Part shown: piece by piece, positions 6,809 to 15,712 of the stretch | Layout of the letters: each line of letters starts with the position of its first letter | Position numbering within the stretch: the first letter of the stretch is position 1 | NCBI GenBank assembly: GCA_910578795.1 | Contig: CAJTSD010000029.1 | Span: 1 to 45,295 of the forward strand | Reading direction: 5' to 3' | DNA length: 45,295 nt | Source of the DNA: an uncultured Lachnospiraceae bacterium | GTDB lineage: Bacteria; Bacillota; Clostridia; Lachnospirales; Lachnospiraceae | Notes under the pieces: generated by a model | The model's input: the letters and a program-made list of their open reading frames with translations, nothing else | Databases searched by the model: none | What the model was told of the DNA's origin: nothing | Translations under genes and position numbers: made by a program

Positions 6809-8800
6809 TTATCTCTTAAGATTTACAAGCTCCTCAAGAAGCGTATCGGACGTTGTAATGATACGGCTGTTCGCCTGGAATCCTCTCTGTGTCGTAATCA
6901 TATCCGTAAACTCCTGTGAAAGGTCTACGTTTGACATCTCAAGCACGCCTGTCGTCATATAACCTGTTCCGCTTGCCTTGATGTCCACGGTCTGGCAGTC
7001 GCCTGAGTTTGCAGTCTCAGAATACAGGTTGTCGCCCTCGTTTTGAAGTCCCATCGCATTGGCAAAAGTGCCGACACAGATCTGTCCCAAGACTGCGGAC
7101 ATACCGTTGCTGTAATTTGCCGTAACCTTGCCATCATTAGCAATGGATACACCTGTCATTGTACCAAGCTTACGTCCGTCGTCGCGGTCTGCGGAGATAG
7201 ACGATTTTCCTTCGTTAAACTGGTTTATGGTATCAGACATATCTACTGAAACATTAGAAAAGTTTCCGTCTGTTCCTACTGCACTTAAGTTCAGCTCAAA
7301 TGCGTTTGCACCGTTTGCGGAAACAAACAGACCATTTTCCGCATTGTAAATAAGGTTTACCGGATCCGGTAAAGCAGCCTCAAATCCTTCAACAAGATCA
7401 CCCTTATAGTCTGTCATAGATAAAAGGGTCATTGTATACTGTCCCTTTACAGGCTCATTACCGATTTGCTCGGTTGTATTATATGTACCTTTAACCGTTG
7501 GCGTAACCGTATTCAATAGCGCTGTTATGTCAGAATATGACAAGCTCTGAACTTCACCAGCAACAATATCATTTGTACCATCTCCATCCAAATCTTCATT
7601 GAGTGTGTTCATCGGTGTTCCATCAGCATTTGTAAGAAAAATTTTATATTCTGTTACGTCTTCTCCCGACTCCTGATAGGTTCTTTGAACAACCTTTATA
7701 GCTGTTGCGCCTCCTTTTAGTGTGCAAACAGGAGGTGTTCCGGTTGGTGTGCCATACAATGCACTCACAATTTCTGGAGTAAGACCAGATATTGGTTTAT
7801 TACTGTTACCGGGATCCGTATATACTGTCTTTTCATCACAATAAACCCTTATTGTCTTTCCCGCCAATTCGGTACCTACAGCCACTTTTCCCGGCTCAGT
7901 ATTTGCATCCAAAAGGACATCCACATACTTCCTTCCATTTGCATCAGTCTGAGGTGTCTGACCAGCAACATATTTGTCTATCTCCGGCATCAACTGATCC
8001 GCAACGACCGGAATATCCGCTGAATTTAACTGACCAGTCACTGTTGATGTTGTTGTATCATAGAAATAATATGAATAATCAGGTGCTGTTGTTGGCGTTA
8101 TAGTCATGGGAACATTATATATTCTTTCTGTATTCTCTATAACCTTATCTTTTCCCTGCATTACAGGCAAAATACCAAACTGTAAATTGTATTCATATCC
8201 GCTCTTGTCAAGTATCTGCAGATTCATAATCTTACCGTTCTTTGTCTCAAGGTTTGTATCTGTCTCATCAATAATACCCGAAGCGGTTGCTTTCGTCGTG
8301 GCATCCGCCGTATATTGATTCTTTGACATTACATTCAGATTCCTTACCGACCCCTGAAGAATATTACCTTCCTGGTCAACGCCCCAGCCCTGCACAATAT
8401 AACCGGTACTTGCCATACAGAGGTTTCCTGCCTCGTCAACGTTAAATGACCCATCCCTTGTATAATAAGTCTGTGTACCGTCGCTTACCACAAAGAACGC
8501 CTCGCCTGTCAGCTTCAAATCAAACGGATTACCCGTAGACTGTGTTGCACCTTCCTGCGTGATTGTCGTGTTGATTGCAGCAGTCTTCACACCAAGACCA
8601 ATCTGTCTTGGATTGATGCCGCCCACGTTCTGGCTTGGTCCCGACGCCGCCTGTGTGGTCTGATAAAGCATATCCGAAAAGTTTAATTTCTTTGACTTAT
8701 AGCCTGTCGTGTTTACGTTTGCAATATTGTTACCAATAACGTCCATTCTTGTCTGGTGTGACTTTAAGCCTGATACACCAGAGAAAAGTGATCTCATCAT
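6809..8800 (-). CDS. flgE: FlgE, flagellar hook protein (long form)
   Basis: The hook protein has 663 residues, longer than the roughly 400-residue enteric FlgE. The N-terminal rod/hook signature (LFSGVSGLKSHQTRMDVIGN, ANVNTTGYKSK) and the C-terminal signature (SNVDLSQEFTDMITTQRGFQ, then NSRIITTSDTLLEELVNLKR) are both intact. The extra length is in the middle (about residues 200-480), which is Thr/Asp-rich and should form surface-exposed domains of the hook. An AGGAGG site 10 nt upstream supports the ATG at 8800; a second ATG follows directly. It is transcribed after flgD and the small operon gene. Confidence 0.95.
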   Translation of the reverse strand: MMRSLFSGVSGLKSHQTRMDVIGNNIANVNTTGYKSKKLNFSDMLYQTTQAASGPSQNVGGINPRQIGLGVKTAAINTTITQEGATQSTGNPFDLKLTGEAFFVVSDGTQTYYTRDGSFNVDEAGNLCMASTGYIVQGWGVDQEGNILQGSVRNLNVMSKNQYTADATTKATASGIIDETDTNLETKNGKIMNLQILDKSGYEYNLQFGILPVMQGKDKVIENTERIYNVPMTITPTTAPDYSYYFYDTTTSTVTGQLNSADIPVVADQLMPEIDKYVAGQTPQTDANGRKYVDVLLDANTEPGKVAVGTELAGKTIRVYCDEKTVYTDPGNSNKPISGLTPEIVSALYGTPTGTPPVCTLKGGATAIKVVQRTYQESGEDVTEYKIFLTNADGTPMNTLNEDLDGDGTNDIVAGEVQSLSYSDITALLNTVTPTVKGTYNTTEQIGNEPVKGQYTMTLLSMTDYKGDLVEGFEAALPDPVNLIYNAENGLFVSANGANAFELNLSAVGTDGNFSNVSVDMSDTINQFNEGKSSISADRDDGRKLGTMTGVSIANDGKVTANYSNGMSAVLGQICVGTFANAMGLQNEGDNLYSETANSGDCQTVDIKASGTGYMTTGVLEMSNVDLSQEFTDMITTQRGFQANSRIITTSDTLLEELVNLKR

Positions 8801-8889
8801 AATTAAGTGACCTCCTAAATCATATTTGCCGCCCGTAACATTGTTCCATCTGTCAGTCAGGAACTTAAGCCTCCTTAAAAGGTCCGGCT

Positions 8890-9300
8890 CTAAATAATTA
8901 CGGCTCCGTCAATGTTTGTAAAAATATTTTCGTTTGTTTCTGTCTGATCCATCGCTGTGATTACCATATTGTTTTTGGTGTTTACGATAAACGCAAGCTC
9001 GTCAACCAGCACAAGGGATTCCCTGATACCCTTCTCGCCTGCTTTTTTCGTACCGACGTCCAGCCTTTCCATCTGCTCGTCTGTCAGCGCAATCTTTCTG
9101 TCGCTCAGTCTGCCTGCCGCATGCTTTGAGAATTTTACCTGCGCAGTCTTTTGCGTTTCTTTTGCCTGCTGCTTTTGCAGTACCTCTTCAAAGCTCATTC
9201 CTGCCGGCGCCTTCGCGTTTGTGCCGACGTTTTGCTGTCTGTTTAAATACTGGTCCTGTAATTGCTCTATGGAAAGGAATTGGCTGTTCTTTACATTCAT
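8890..9300 (-). CDS. Small flagellar operon protein (TIGR02530 family)
   Basis: A protein of about 136 residues that matches a small family found only in flagellar operons between flgD and flgE. Landmarks are VKFSKHAAGRLSDRKIALT, GIRESLVLVDELAFIV and the C-terminal TNIDGAVII. The N-terminal 40 residues are Gln-rich. I chose the ATG at 9300 because GGGAGGAAGGACT lies immediately upstream; an ATG at 9318 has no such site. The biochemical role is unknown to me; position suggests hook-cap or hook assembly. Confidence 0.85.
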   Translation of the reverse strand: MNVKNSQFLSIEQLQDQYLNRQQNVGTNAKAPAGMSFEEVLQKQQAKETQKTAQVKFSKHAAGRLSDRKIALTDEQMERLDVGTKKAGEKGIRESLVLVDELAFIVNTKNNMVITAMDQTETNENIFTNIDGAVII

Positions 9301-9365
9301 AGTCCTTCCTCCCTGCATAAAAATACATGCATAAAATGCATCCGTACGTCAAACGATAAAGCCGT

Positions 9366-9424
9366 TTACTCTGTATCCTTATCGCCTTCCGTATCCGTAT
9401 CGCCTTCCGTATCCGTATCGCTTT
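9366..9424. repeat. 18-bp tandem repeat in the flgD 3' end
   Basis: The words CGCCTTCCGTATCCGTAT and near copies repeat about three times in tandem and encode acidic Asp-Thr-Glu-Gly-Asp units at the FlgD C-terminus. The unit is a multiple of three, so copy-number changes would lengthen or shorten the tail without a frameshift. Confidence 0.75.
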
Positions 9425-10202
9425 CTGTTTTTGTCAAAAGATTCAGCTTGTCAATGATTGCATCCATCTTTGTACCGAAGCTCTTCATAATATCATCCAA
9501 CGTCGTAGGCGCCTCTTCCTTTTCATCCGGCGTTACGTCACTGAAATCAACACCAAGCTTTGTAAGCTTTTCTTTCCACTCTGCAAGTACCTGAAGCAAA
9601 TCTGAGCCATACGTAGCCATAAAGTTCTTCTCATATTCGTTCATTGTATTGTAATACTTATAAGCGCCCTTAATAACATTTTCGTATGACTTATCCGCGT
9701 ACTTAATATTCGGAAGCCCTTTGAGCATTGCCGTCAGTGTGTCATACTTGTCATATGCTGATGAATACTCGCTGCTGACAACCGTATCCAAATCAGCCAT
9801 TGAATACTGTTTATCGTCAATCCAAATAATCGGCTTTCCGTTTTCTACCGTGATAAAGTCAACCGTTCCTCTTGCATAGCTTACATCACCTGTCGACTCG
9901 CTTGTTACCTTCATGATAACTTCCTTGCCGACCAAATCATTTGCCCTTAGCAAATCAACTGATTCCGCCATCTCACCCATCTTTTCAACCTGTGTGAACG
10001 TCGCATACTGTGATACCCACTCGGTATTGCTCGTCGGCTCCAGGGGATCCTGGTTCTGCATCTCCGCAACCAAAAGGGATAGAAACATATCGCTGTCAAC
10101 CGTGCTGTTTTTCTTTTTGTTTTTGCTGCTAAGAGAATCTCCTGATGTTGTTTGCGTCTGTAATTTTCCGTCTTCTCCTACTGGTGCTACTAAACTGCCC
10201 AT
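9366..10202 (-). CDS. flgD: FlgD, hook-capping protein
   Basis: A 278-residue FlgD. The conserved N-terminal core is clear (MFLSLLVAEMQNQDPLEPTS, then EWVSQYATFTQVEKM), followed by a short SH3-like region (DLVGKEVIMKV). FlgD caps the growing hook and directs FlgE polymerisation. Residues from about 125 on look unlike the usual tail: a helical region, then an acidic C-terminus with tandem DTEGD units encoded by 18-bp DNA repeats. It follows fliK and precedes the small TIGR02530 gene. Confidence 0.93.
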   Translation of the reverse strand: MGSLVAPVGEDGKLQTQTTSGDSLSSKNKKKNSTVDSDMFLSLLVAEMQNQDPLEPTSNTEWVSQYATFTQVEKMGEMAESVDLLRANDLVGKEVIMKVTSESTGDVSYARGTVDFITVENGKPIIWIDDKQYSMADLDTVVSSEYSSAYDKYDTLTAMLKGLPNIKYADKSYENVIKGAYKYYNTMNEYEKNFMATYGSDLLQVLAEWKEKLTKLGVDFSDVTPDEKEEAPTTLDDIMKSFGTKMDAIIDKLNLLTKTESDTDTEGDTDTEGDKDTE

Positions 10203-10245
10203 ATAATAATCCTCCTTCCGTTCCTTTCATAGCTTAAATCCTGCT

Positions 10246-11823
10246 TTATGCCATTAAATCCATAGAATTTCCATTCGCTGCCATAAGTTCCATTGCAATT
10301 CTTGTCGCATCATCCGCGCCCTGCATTTCTTCAGCAATCTCATCGCCGTCAACAAAAGAGTTAAAATTAATGCTGTTTCTGCGTGTTCCCGAAACGCGCT
10401 GCCGTTCTTCCTGTTCCTGTCTGCTTTGGTCATTCTGGTTGTTTTCATCCAGATTCCGTTCCATCTCGTGACTTGCCACAGATACCTCAACTGCTTCTAC
10501 TTTAACCCCCTGTTCCTCCAGGTTTGTAACCAGCTGTGAAACCTGTGATTCAATTGCTGCCCGCACTGCCTCATTCTGTGTGGTAAACTCTGCCGTCACT
10601 GCTCCTCCCTTTGTGACAAGAGATACGTTCACCGTTCCAAGACTTGCCGGATGCAACTGAAGTTCCATTTCCGTGAGATTTTCATTCCGGATAATCTTTA
10701 CAAAGTCCGCAAGCTGTTTGATAATGCTCTCTACATTTTGCGAAGTATAACTTACCGCCGTTTCTGCCGTAACCGGTGTTGTCATCTTAGAGTTCTCAAG
10801 ATTTTCACCAAAACTGTGCGTCGTATCCTGCTGCCCTTTAAAATCATCTGATTTTCCCTGTCTGTTCGCATGATGTTCCGCTTTCTGAGTCTGAACTTTT
10901 ACCGTTCCATCGGTCGGATTCTCCTGCTGATTTTCCGGCAGCTCCTCATACTGCTTTTGTGTCGGCTCATCTTTTGACGTTTCCTTTTGCTGTTGAAGCG
11001 TTTCATCCCCCTCCACAACGACCGCCGGAATTCCTTCCTGCGATAAAGCCGCGTCTTCGTTGACCGCATCAGTCATTCCCGTTCCTTGTTCAAAACCCGT
11101 TGACTGTACCGGTTCTTCCTGTACGGGATTTTGCTCCTGTGCCAGCTTTGCCAACACTGCGTCAAGCTCCTCCTGCGTCAGTCCCGTGTCCTCCAAAAGC
11201 TGTGATGACACGTTTTCCACGGTTGTCGTCATCTCTTGCAAAGCCGCATATAAATCCTCGTTTGTCACAAAGCTGATTGTTTCACCCTCACCTGCAATCG
11301 CTGTCAGAAGCTGTGCCATATTATCTGCATTTAACAGATCCGCCGGCTCTAAACCAATGTTTTCCATTCCGGCAAGCACTTCCTCGTCACTCACGCCAAG
11401 TAGCTGCTTAATCTGTTCGATAATCTGTGCCAGTGCATCCGCAATCTGTTCTGTTGTCATCTCGTCAGGCGCTTCCTGCGTTTCCTCCACAGTCAGCGTT
11501 TTATCGGGTATGTCTTTTTCTTCCACATTGTCAACATTTTCCTGCGTGACATCAGATGAATCGTTCGTTTCCTGCGTGCTGTCATTCTGCTTCGGATTTT
11601 TCTCCAGTCCCTCTGTCTTTTCACTGTTTGTGTCTGCTTCCGGATTTTTTTGTCCTTCCTTTGGGGCAATCTGCTGATTTTTATCTGCCACTTTACTGCT
11701 CACCTTGTTTAAGACTTCTCCAAAACTTTGTGTACCGCTCTTTGCAGTCTGCCTTACCTGCGCTGTCTGCCCAAGCGCCATTGTTGCATCAAAGCCTTGG
11801 ACATTTACGGTCTTAACCGCCAT
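10246..11823 (-). CDS. fliK: FliK, hook-length control protein
   Basis: A FliK of about 525 residues. The long N-terminal part is acidic and rich in Glu, Gln and Asn, as expected for the secreted ruler segment. The C-terminal switch domain is clear (MELQLHPASLGTVNVSLVTK, then ESQVSQLVTNLEEQGVKVEA). FliK measures hook length and tells the export gate to switch to filament substrates. The ATG at 11823 is favoured because AGGAGG lies 7 nt upstream; an ATG 6 nt earlier is too close to that site. It sits between the YlxF-like gene and flgD, as in Bacillus. Confidence 0.92.
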   Translation of the reverse strand: MAVKTVNVQGFDATMALGQTAQVRQTAKSGTQSFGEVLNKVSSKVADKNQQIAPKEGQKNPEADTNSEKTEGLEKNPKQNDSTQETNDSSDVTQENVDNVEEKDIPDKTLTVEETQEAPDEMTTEQIADALAQIIEQIKQLLGVSDEEVLAGMENIGLEPADLLNADNMAQLLTAIAGEGETISFVTNEDLYAALQEMTTTVENVSSQLLEDTGLTQEELDAVLAKLAQEQNPVQEEPVQSTGFEQGTGMTDAVNEDAALSQEGIPAVVVEGDETLQQQKETSKDEPTQKQYEELPENQQENPTDGTVKVQTQKAEHHANRQGKSDDFKGQQDTTHSFGENLENSKMTTPVTAETAVSYTSQNVESIIKQLADFVKIIRNENLTEMELQLHPASLGTVNVSLVTKGGAVTAEFTTQNEAVRAAIESQVSQLVTNLEEQGVKVEAVEVSVASHEMERNLDENNQNDQSRQEQEERQRVSGTRRNSINFNSFVDGDEIAEEMQGADDATRIAMELMAANGNSMDLMA

Positions 11824-11829
11824 TGTCAT

Positions 11830-11965
11830 TCCTCCTTTCTTAACTTTTCAAGGTTCTTTTTATGTAATGCGCCAAAAATCTGTCCTGTCTGTAACATCTC
11901 TTTGGCAGCGTTTACATCCTATATATCGACGAATTTACATAAATGCATTAGCTTTTTCACTGCAT
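11830..11965. other. Gap between fliK and the YlxF-like gene
   Basis: This 136-nt AT-rich gap contains no convincing ORF. It has the fliK ribosome site (AGGAGG) and two TTACATAA-type words (near 11858 and 11934) like those in the flgB and motA upstream regions. No terminator is visible. Confidence 0.4.
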
Positions 11966-12838
11966 TTAGCTGTTTGGATTCATAATCTTTGTCAGTCTTG
12001 CAGCAATCGATGGATCCATCTCAGCCATAATCGCCGCTCTTGACGAAGAGGAAAGACTTTCCAAAATTTCTGCCGCAAGGTTTAAATTGTCCGTCATTGC
12101 GCTTAAAATTGCCGCCGCCTTAGCCGCATCCATACTACTGTAAGTCGCCACATAATCCTTCATCTTGTTGTTTACCGCTTCCTCCTGGATAACCTGCTTG
12201 TATAATGCCTCTGCGGTCGTCGCATCCATTTCTTCATAATATTTGCGGTATGCTTCCTCTCCCGGACCGTTCTGTGCATATACGACTTCCTCATAAAACT
12301 GCTCTTTGATTCTTTGGAAATCAACCTGATTATCCTCAAAGGTCTGTAGGCGTTGTACCTCTGCCTTTAATGCCTCGATTTGTTCCGAATAAGAAGTATT
12401 TGTAGTCTGAAGCTGTTCCATCTGCTGCTCCAAACTGTTAATCTGCTCAACGGCATCCTTAATACTGCTGTAACCGCCATATGCCTTATCCTTTGTGGTC
12501 TCCACGCCGGACTCGGAAGGAAGTATTTTATTGATAACCGGCACATCCTTTAACATCGGTGTAAGTACATTTGACCCAAAGCCGCCTATGTCCATTTTGA
12601 CAAGCAGGCACAAAATGCCGAGCCATATCACGATGATAAATATGGTTACTACCACGACAGAGGCGTTTGTCCCGTCAATCTGCTCGTCAAGCTCCCTCTC
12701 CTGGTTTTCAAGCTCTTTGGCGCGCTTTTTTGCTTCCTTTTTCTGATTTTTCTGTTCCCGCTTAAATGCCTTCTGATCTGCCTTTAACTGTCTAAGCTGC
12801 TCCTCCTCCGGACTTAAGTTTTCATCCTTACGTGCCAT
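11966..12838 (-). CDS. YlxF/MotE-like flagellar membrane protein
   Basis: A 290-residue protein with a charged, Lys/Glu-rich cytoplasmic coiled coil (residues 1-55), one TM helix (about 60-82), an extracytoplasmic coiled coil (about 130-165) and a C-terminal MgtE-N/FliG-like helical domain (AAAILSAMTDNLNLAAEILE, then ILESLSSSSRAAIMAEMDP). This domain order and the location between fliJ and fliK match Bacillus YlxF and the MotE chaperone that stabilises the PomA/MotC stator in other bacteria. A stator-chaperone or export role is inferred. An AAAGGAG site precedes the ATG. Confidence 0.82.
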   Translation of the reverse strand: MARKDENLSPEEEQLRQLKADQKAFKREQKNQKKEAKKRAKELENQERELDEQIDGTNASVVVVTIFIIVIWLGILCLLVKMDIGGFGSNVLTPMLKDVPVINKILPSESGVETTKDKAYGGYSSIKDAVEQINSLEQQMEQLQTTNTSYSEQIEALKAEVQRLQTFEDNQVDFQRIKEQFYEEVVYAQNGPGEEAYRKYYEEMDATTAEALYKQVIQEEAVNNKMKDYVATYSSMDAAKAAAILSAMTDNLNLAAEILESLSSSSRAAIMAEMDPSIAARLTKIMNPNS

Positions 12839-12864
12839 CCCTCTACTTATACTCCTTTCATAGA

Positions 12865-12926
12865 CTGCGAATTTGTGCCCTCAAGCACAAATTTGCCGAA
12901 TGAAAATCTTTGATTTTCATTCTTCC
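12865..12926. repeat. Copy 3 of intergenic paired-hairpin repeat
   Basis: GCGAATTTGTGCC pairs with GGCAAATTTGTGC through a short loop, and the second stem is TGAAAATC/GATTTTCA. The second stem overlaps the fliJ stop codon, and the element fills the space before the YlxF-like gene. The full match to 6672-6732 in two different flagellar gaps shows it is a dispersed repeat. Confidence 0.65.
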
Positions 12927-13372
12927 TCCATTAGTTTCTGTCCATATGTATACGAGGTGAGCTGGTCGATTTCCTTGCTCTCTGCCGCCTGCTCCTCCTT
13001 CAAAAATTCCTCGAATGCACTTTCCTTCAACTTTTCATGCGCCTTTCGTTCCTGCATGACCTCCTGCAGCGCCGCTCTCGCTTTTTCCACAGCCTTTGCG
13101 GCACGCGCGATTTCCCTTTTCTGATTGGCAATATACTCATCCATTTTCAATACTGCAATCTTGTTTTCCCTGATCTTGCGCACGTCAATGATTTCCATGC
13201 GCAGCTTTACTCCCTCCTGCATATAGAAAAAGCGTCTTGCCTGCAGTTCATCCATTTTCTTCTTTTCGGCATCCAAACGCATATTTGCTTCTGCAAATTC
13301 CTGTTTTGCCTTGTTTTCAAGCTTTTCCTTGATATCGAGAATGCCCTGCATCTTATAACGAAAAACTGCCAT
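12917..13372 (-). CDS. fliJ: FliJ, flagellar export chaperone
   Basis: A protein of about 151 residues that is almost wholly alpha-helical and highly charged, with the FliJ opening MAVFRYKMQGILDIKEKLEN and long heptad regions. FliJ sits in the export ATPase ring and ferries chaperones. I favour the ATG at 13372 (GGAG 6 nt upstream) over one at 13384. It follows fliI directly. Its stop codon is embedded in the repeated hairpin element. FliJ sequences vary widely, so position supports the call. Confidence 0.88.
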   Translation of the reverse strand: MAVFRYKMQGILDIKEKLENKAKQEFAEANMRLDAEKKKMDELQARRFFYMQEGVKLRMEIIDVRKIRENKIAVLKMDEYIANQKREIARAAKAVEKARAALQEVMQERKAHEKLKESAFEEFLKEEQAAESKEIDQLTSYTYGQKLMEEE

Positions 13373-13412
13373 TCTATTCTCCATTTCCGCGTATCCTGTT
13401 TACGCTTCCACA

Positions 13413-14741
13413 TTATTCCTTTTCTTCGAATAGACTCTCTAACTGTTCTACCGCTTCCTCGAAGCTGAATTTGTCGTCAGTAGACTGCAAAAGGTACTCA
13501 TTTACTTCATCTATCATATCAATTGCCCTGTCAATGTTTGCATTGCTGCCTTTCTTGTAGGCGCCGATATTAATCAAATCCTCCGCTTCATTATAGGTAG
13601 CCATAATATTCTTTAGCTTTCCTGCCGCCTGTTTATGGTCGCGGTCCGCAATCATCGACATACACCTTGAAATGCTCTGTAATACGTCAATTGCCGGATA
13701 ATGATTTCTGTTTGCAAGCTTTCTTGTAAGCATGATATGACCATCCAAAATACTTCGCGCCGTATCGGTAATCGGCTCGTTAAAATCTTCACCTTCTACA
13801 AGTACCGTATAAAGTCCCGTAATCGAACCTTTTTCGGAGCAGCCTGCACGCTCTAAAAGCTTTGGCATCTCGGAATACACGCTTGGCGGGTATCCCCTTG
13901 TAACCGGCGGCTCACCTGTCGCAAGTCCGATTTCCCTCTGCGCCATCGAGAAACGTGTAAGGGAGTCCATCATTAAAAGGACATCTTTTCCCTGATCCCT
14001 GAAATATTCCGCAATTGCCGTCGCTGTCTTTGCAGCCTTATTTCGCTCAAGGGCAGGTCTGTCGGAAGTCGCTACCACGACAATTGAACGCCGCATGCCT
14101 TCCTCTCCTAAGTCCCTTTCTATAAATTCCCTTACCTCTCTGCCTCGCTCTCCAATCAGCGCAATGACATTGATATCTGCTTTTGTGTTTCGCGCAAACA
14201 TTCCCATCAGCGTTGACTTTCCAACACCGGATCCTGCAAAGATTCCTATACGCTGCCCCTTGCCAACCGTGATTAACCCGTCAACTGCCTTAACGCCAAG
14301 GGATAATACGTCGCTGATAATCGTTCTGCTCATCGGATCGGGCGGCGGCGCTTCCAAGGGATAGCGCTTTATCGTATGAGGATCGGGCACAAACCCGTCC
14401 ACACAACGTCCAAGACCATCCAAAATTTTTCCAAGGAGACTGTCTCCCACCGACACACTCAGCGGATAGTTCATATTCTCAACAATACATCCAAGTCCAA
14501 TGCCTTCCGTATCCTCATAGGGCATCAAAAGTGTTTTTTTGTCCTTAAAACCAACAACCTCCGCCAAAACACCATGTTTTTTTTCGGAATCCGTATAAAT
14601 TTTACACATATCCCCTAATTTGGCATCCGGTCCCGAAGATTCAATTGTAAGTCCCACGACGTTCTCAACCTTTCCAAGCTTTTTGAAAAAACTTTTGTTG
14701 ACAACCATCTTATATTTCTGAAAGGATATTGTATCTTCCAT
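13413..14741 (-). CDS. fliI: FliI, flagellum-specific export ATPase
   Basis: An F1-beta-like ATPase of about 442 residues. Walker A is GSGVGKS at about 170-176, Walker B is LLMMDSLTRFSMAQRE, and the FliI motif GYPPSVYSEMPKLLERAG is intact. It powers protein export at the base of the flagellum with FliH and FliJ. The ATG at 14741 is preferred because AAAGGA lies 9 nt upstream; an ATG at 14765 in the same frame has no ribosome site. The gene lies between fliH and fliJ. Confidence 0.96.
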   Translation of the reverse strand: MEDTISFQKYKMVVNKSFFKKLGKVENVVGLTIESSGPDAKLGDMCKIYTDSEKKHGVLAEVVGFKDKKTLLMPYEDTEGIGLGCIVENMNYPLSVSVGDSLLGKILDGLGRCVDGFVPDPHTIKRYPLEAPPPDPMSRTIISDVLSLGVKAVDGLITVGKGQRIGIFAGSGVGKSTLMGMFARNTKADINVIALIGERGREVREFIERDLGEEGMRRSIVVVATSDRPALERNKAAKTATAIAEYFRDQGKDVLLMMDSLTRFSMAQREIGLATGEPPVTRGYPPSVYSEMPKLLERAGCSEKGSITGLYTVLVEGEDFNEPITDTARSILDGHIMLTRKLANRNHYPAIDVLQSISRCMSMIADRDHKQAAGKLKNIMATYNEAEDLINIGAYKKGSNANIDRAIDMIDEVNEYLLQSTDDKFSFEEAVEQLESLFEEKE

Positions 14742-14785
14742 TGACTTCATTCCTTTTCCATTCATTTTACAAGCCGGAATACATC

Positions 14786-15712
14786 CTACGGCTCATAGGA
14801 TAACAGACGAAGCTCCTCATTCAAAGCCTCAAGCTGCGTTCCAAGACTACAGTCAAAGACACCGCTGCCAGTTTCTATCATACATTCATTTTTACCAAGT
14901 GTTGCATCCTCTAAAAGCTCCACATTATCAATATTAATGTTTGTATTCTTAATCAGCTCCCTTTTCTGCATGCTCGCAAACGGATAATCTTCCTTCGAAA
15001 CATGAATCAGATAAGTATTTCCACCCTCGATATTGCGCATGGTATTCTGTATCAGATATACAATCAGTTCCCTTGAATTGCGAAGGCTTACATGGAAAAT
15101 ATGCTCATAAATTCCGGTAAGCGTATCAATAAATTTTGGTTCTAACTCCTTGACTTTTTTATGGTATTCCTGCTCCAGCCGTTCTGCCTTTTGTGCAACT
15201 TCGGCAAGTGCCTGCTCTCTTGCTTCGGCAACGCTGTTCAGTCCATCCTGATGTCCCTGTGCAAAGCCTTCCTGTCTGCCCTGTTCCAGTCCTTCCTCAT
15301 AGCCCTGGCTTCTTGCATCCTCCTGTGTCTTGGCACGCATCGCCTCGATTTCTGCAACAGCCTGCTGTTTCATCTCCTCAATTTCCGTCTGTGCCTGCGC
15401 AATGATTTCTTCATAGGCAGGACCTGATGCCGCCGGCTGCTGTTCAAACTCCTGTTCTTCACTCAGTTCATCTTCCTGCTCATACCCTATAATATTACCT
15501 TCATCATCGCGCATCAGCTCGGAAACTTCCACGGCATTAATGCCTTGTGTAAAGCCCTCTATAAACTCCGGTTCCTCGCCGCACTGTCTTGCAAGCTCCA
15601 AGGCAAGCTCTTTGAGCTTTGCCTCAGCTCTTGCATTAGAATCTATAATTCTTGTATTTTCCGGATTGACTACAACCCATCCTGATTTTAATACACCGCC
15701 ATTATTATACAA
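14786..15712 (-). CDS. fliH: FliH, regulator of the flagellar export ATPase
   Basis: A FliH of about 308 residues: a variable N-terminus with a Glu-rich stretch, a long coiled coil with the glycine-rich repeat EGLEQGRQEGFAQGHQDG typical of FliH, and a C-terminal V-ATPase-E-like domain ending near LRLLSYEP. It holds FliI in an inactive complex and docks it to the export gate. The start is probably the TTG at 15710-15712, because a near-perfect GGAGGTGA lies 8 nt upstream inside the fliG end. A GTG at 15724 would sit on top of that site. The start overlaps the fliG stop. Confidence 0.92.
   Translation of the reverse strand: MYNNGGVLKSGWVVVNPENTRIIDSNARAEAKLKELALELARQCGEEPEFIEGFTQGINAVEVSELMRDDEGNIIGYEQEDELSEEQEFEQQPAASGPAYEEIIAQAQTEIEEMKQQAVAEIEAMRAKTQEDARSQGYEEGLEQGRQEGFAQGHQDGLNSVAEAREQALAEVAQKAERLEQEYHKKVKELEPKFIDTLTGIYEHIFHVSLRNSRELIVYLIQNTMRNIEGGNTYLIHVSKEDYPFASMQKRELIKNTNINIDNVELLEDATLGKNECMIETGSGVFDCSLGTQLEALNEELRLLSYEP

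Noticed and set aside
11060..11677. Long Ser/Cys-rich plus-strand ORF opposite fliK
   Set aside because: Composition is that of an antisense shadow of an acidic Glu/Gln-rich gene.
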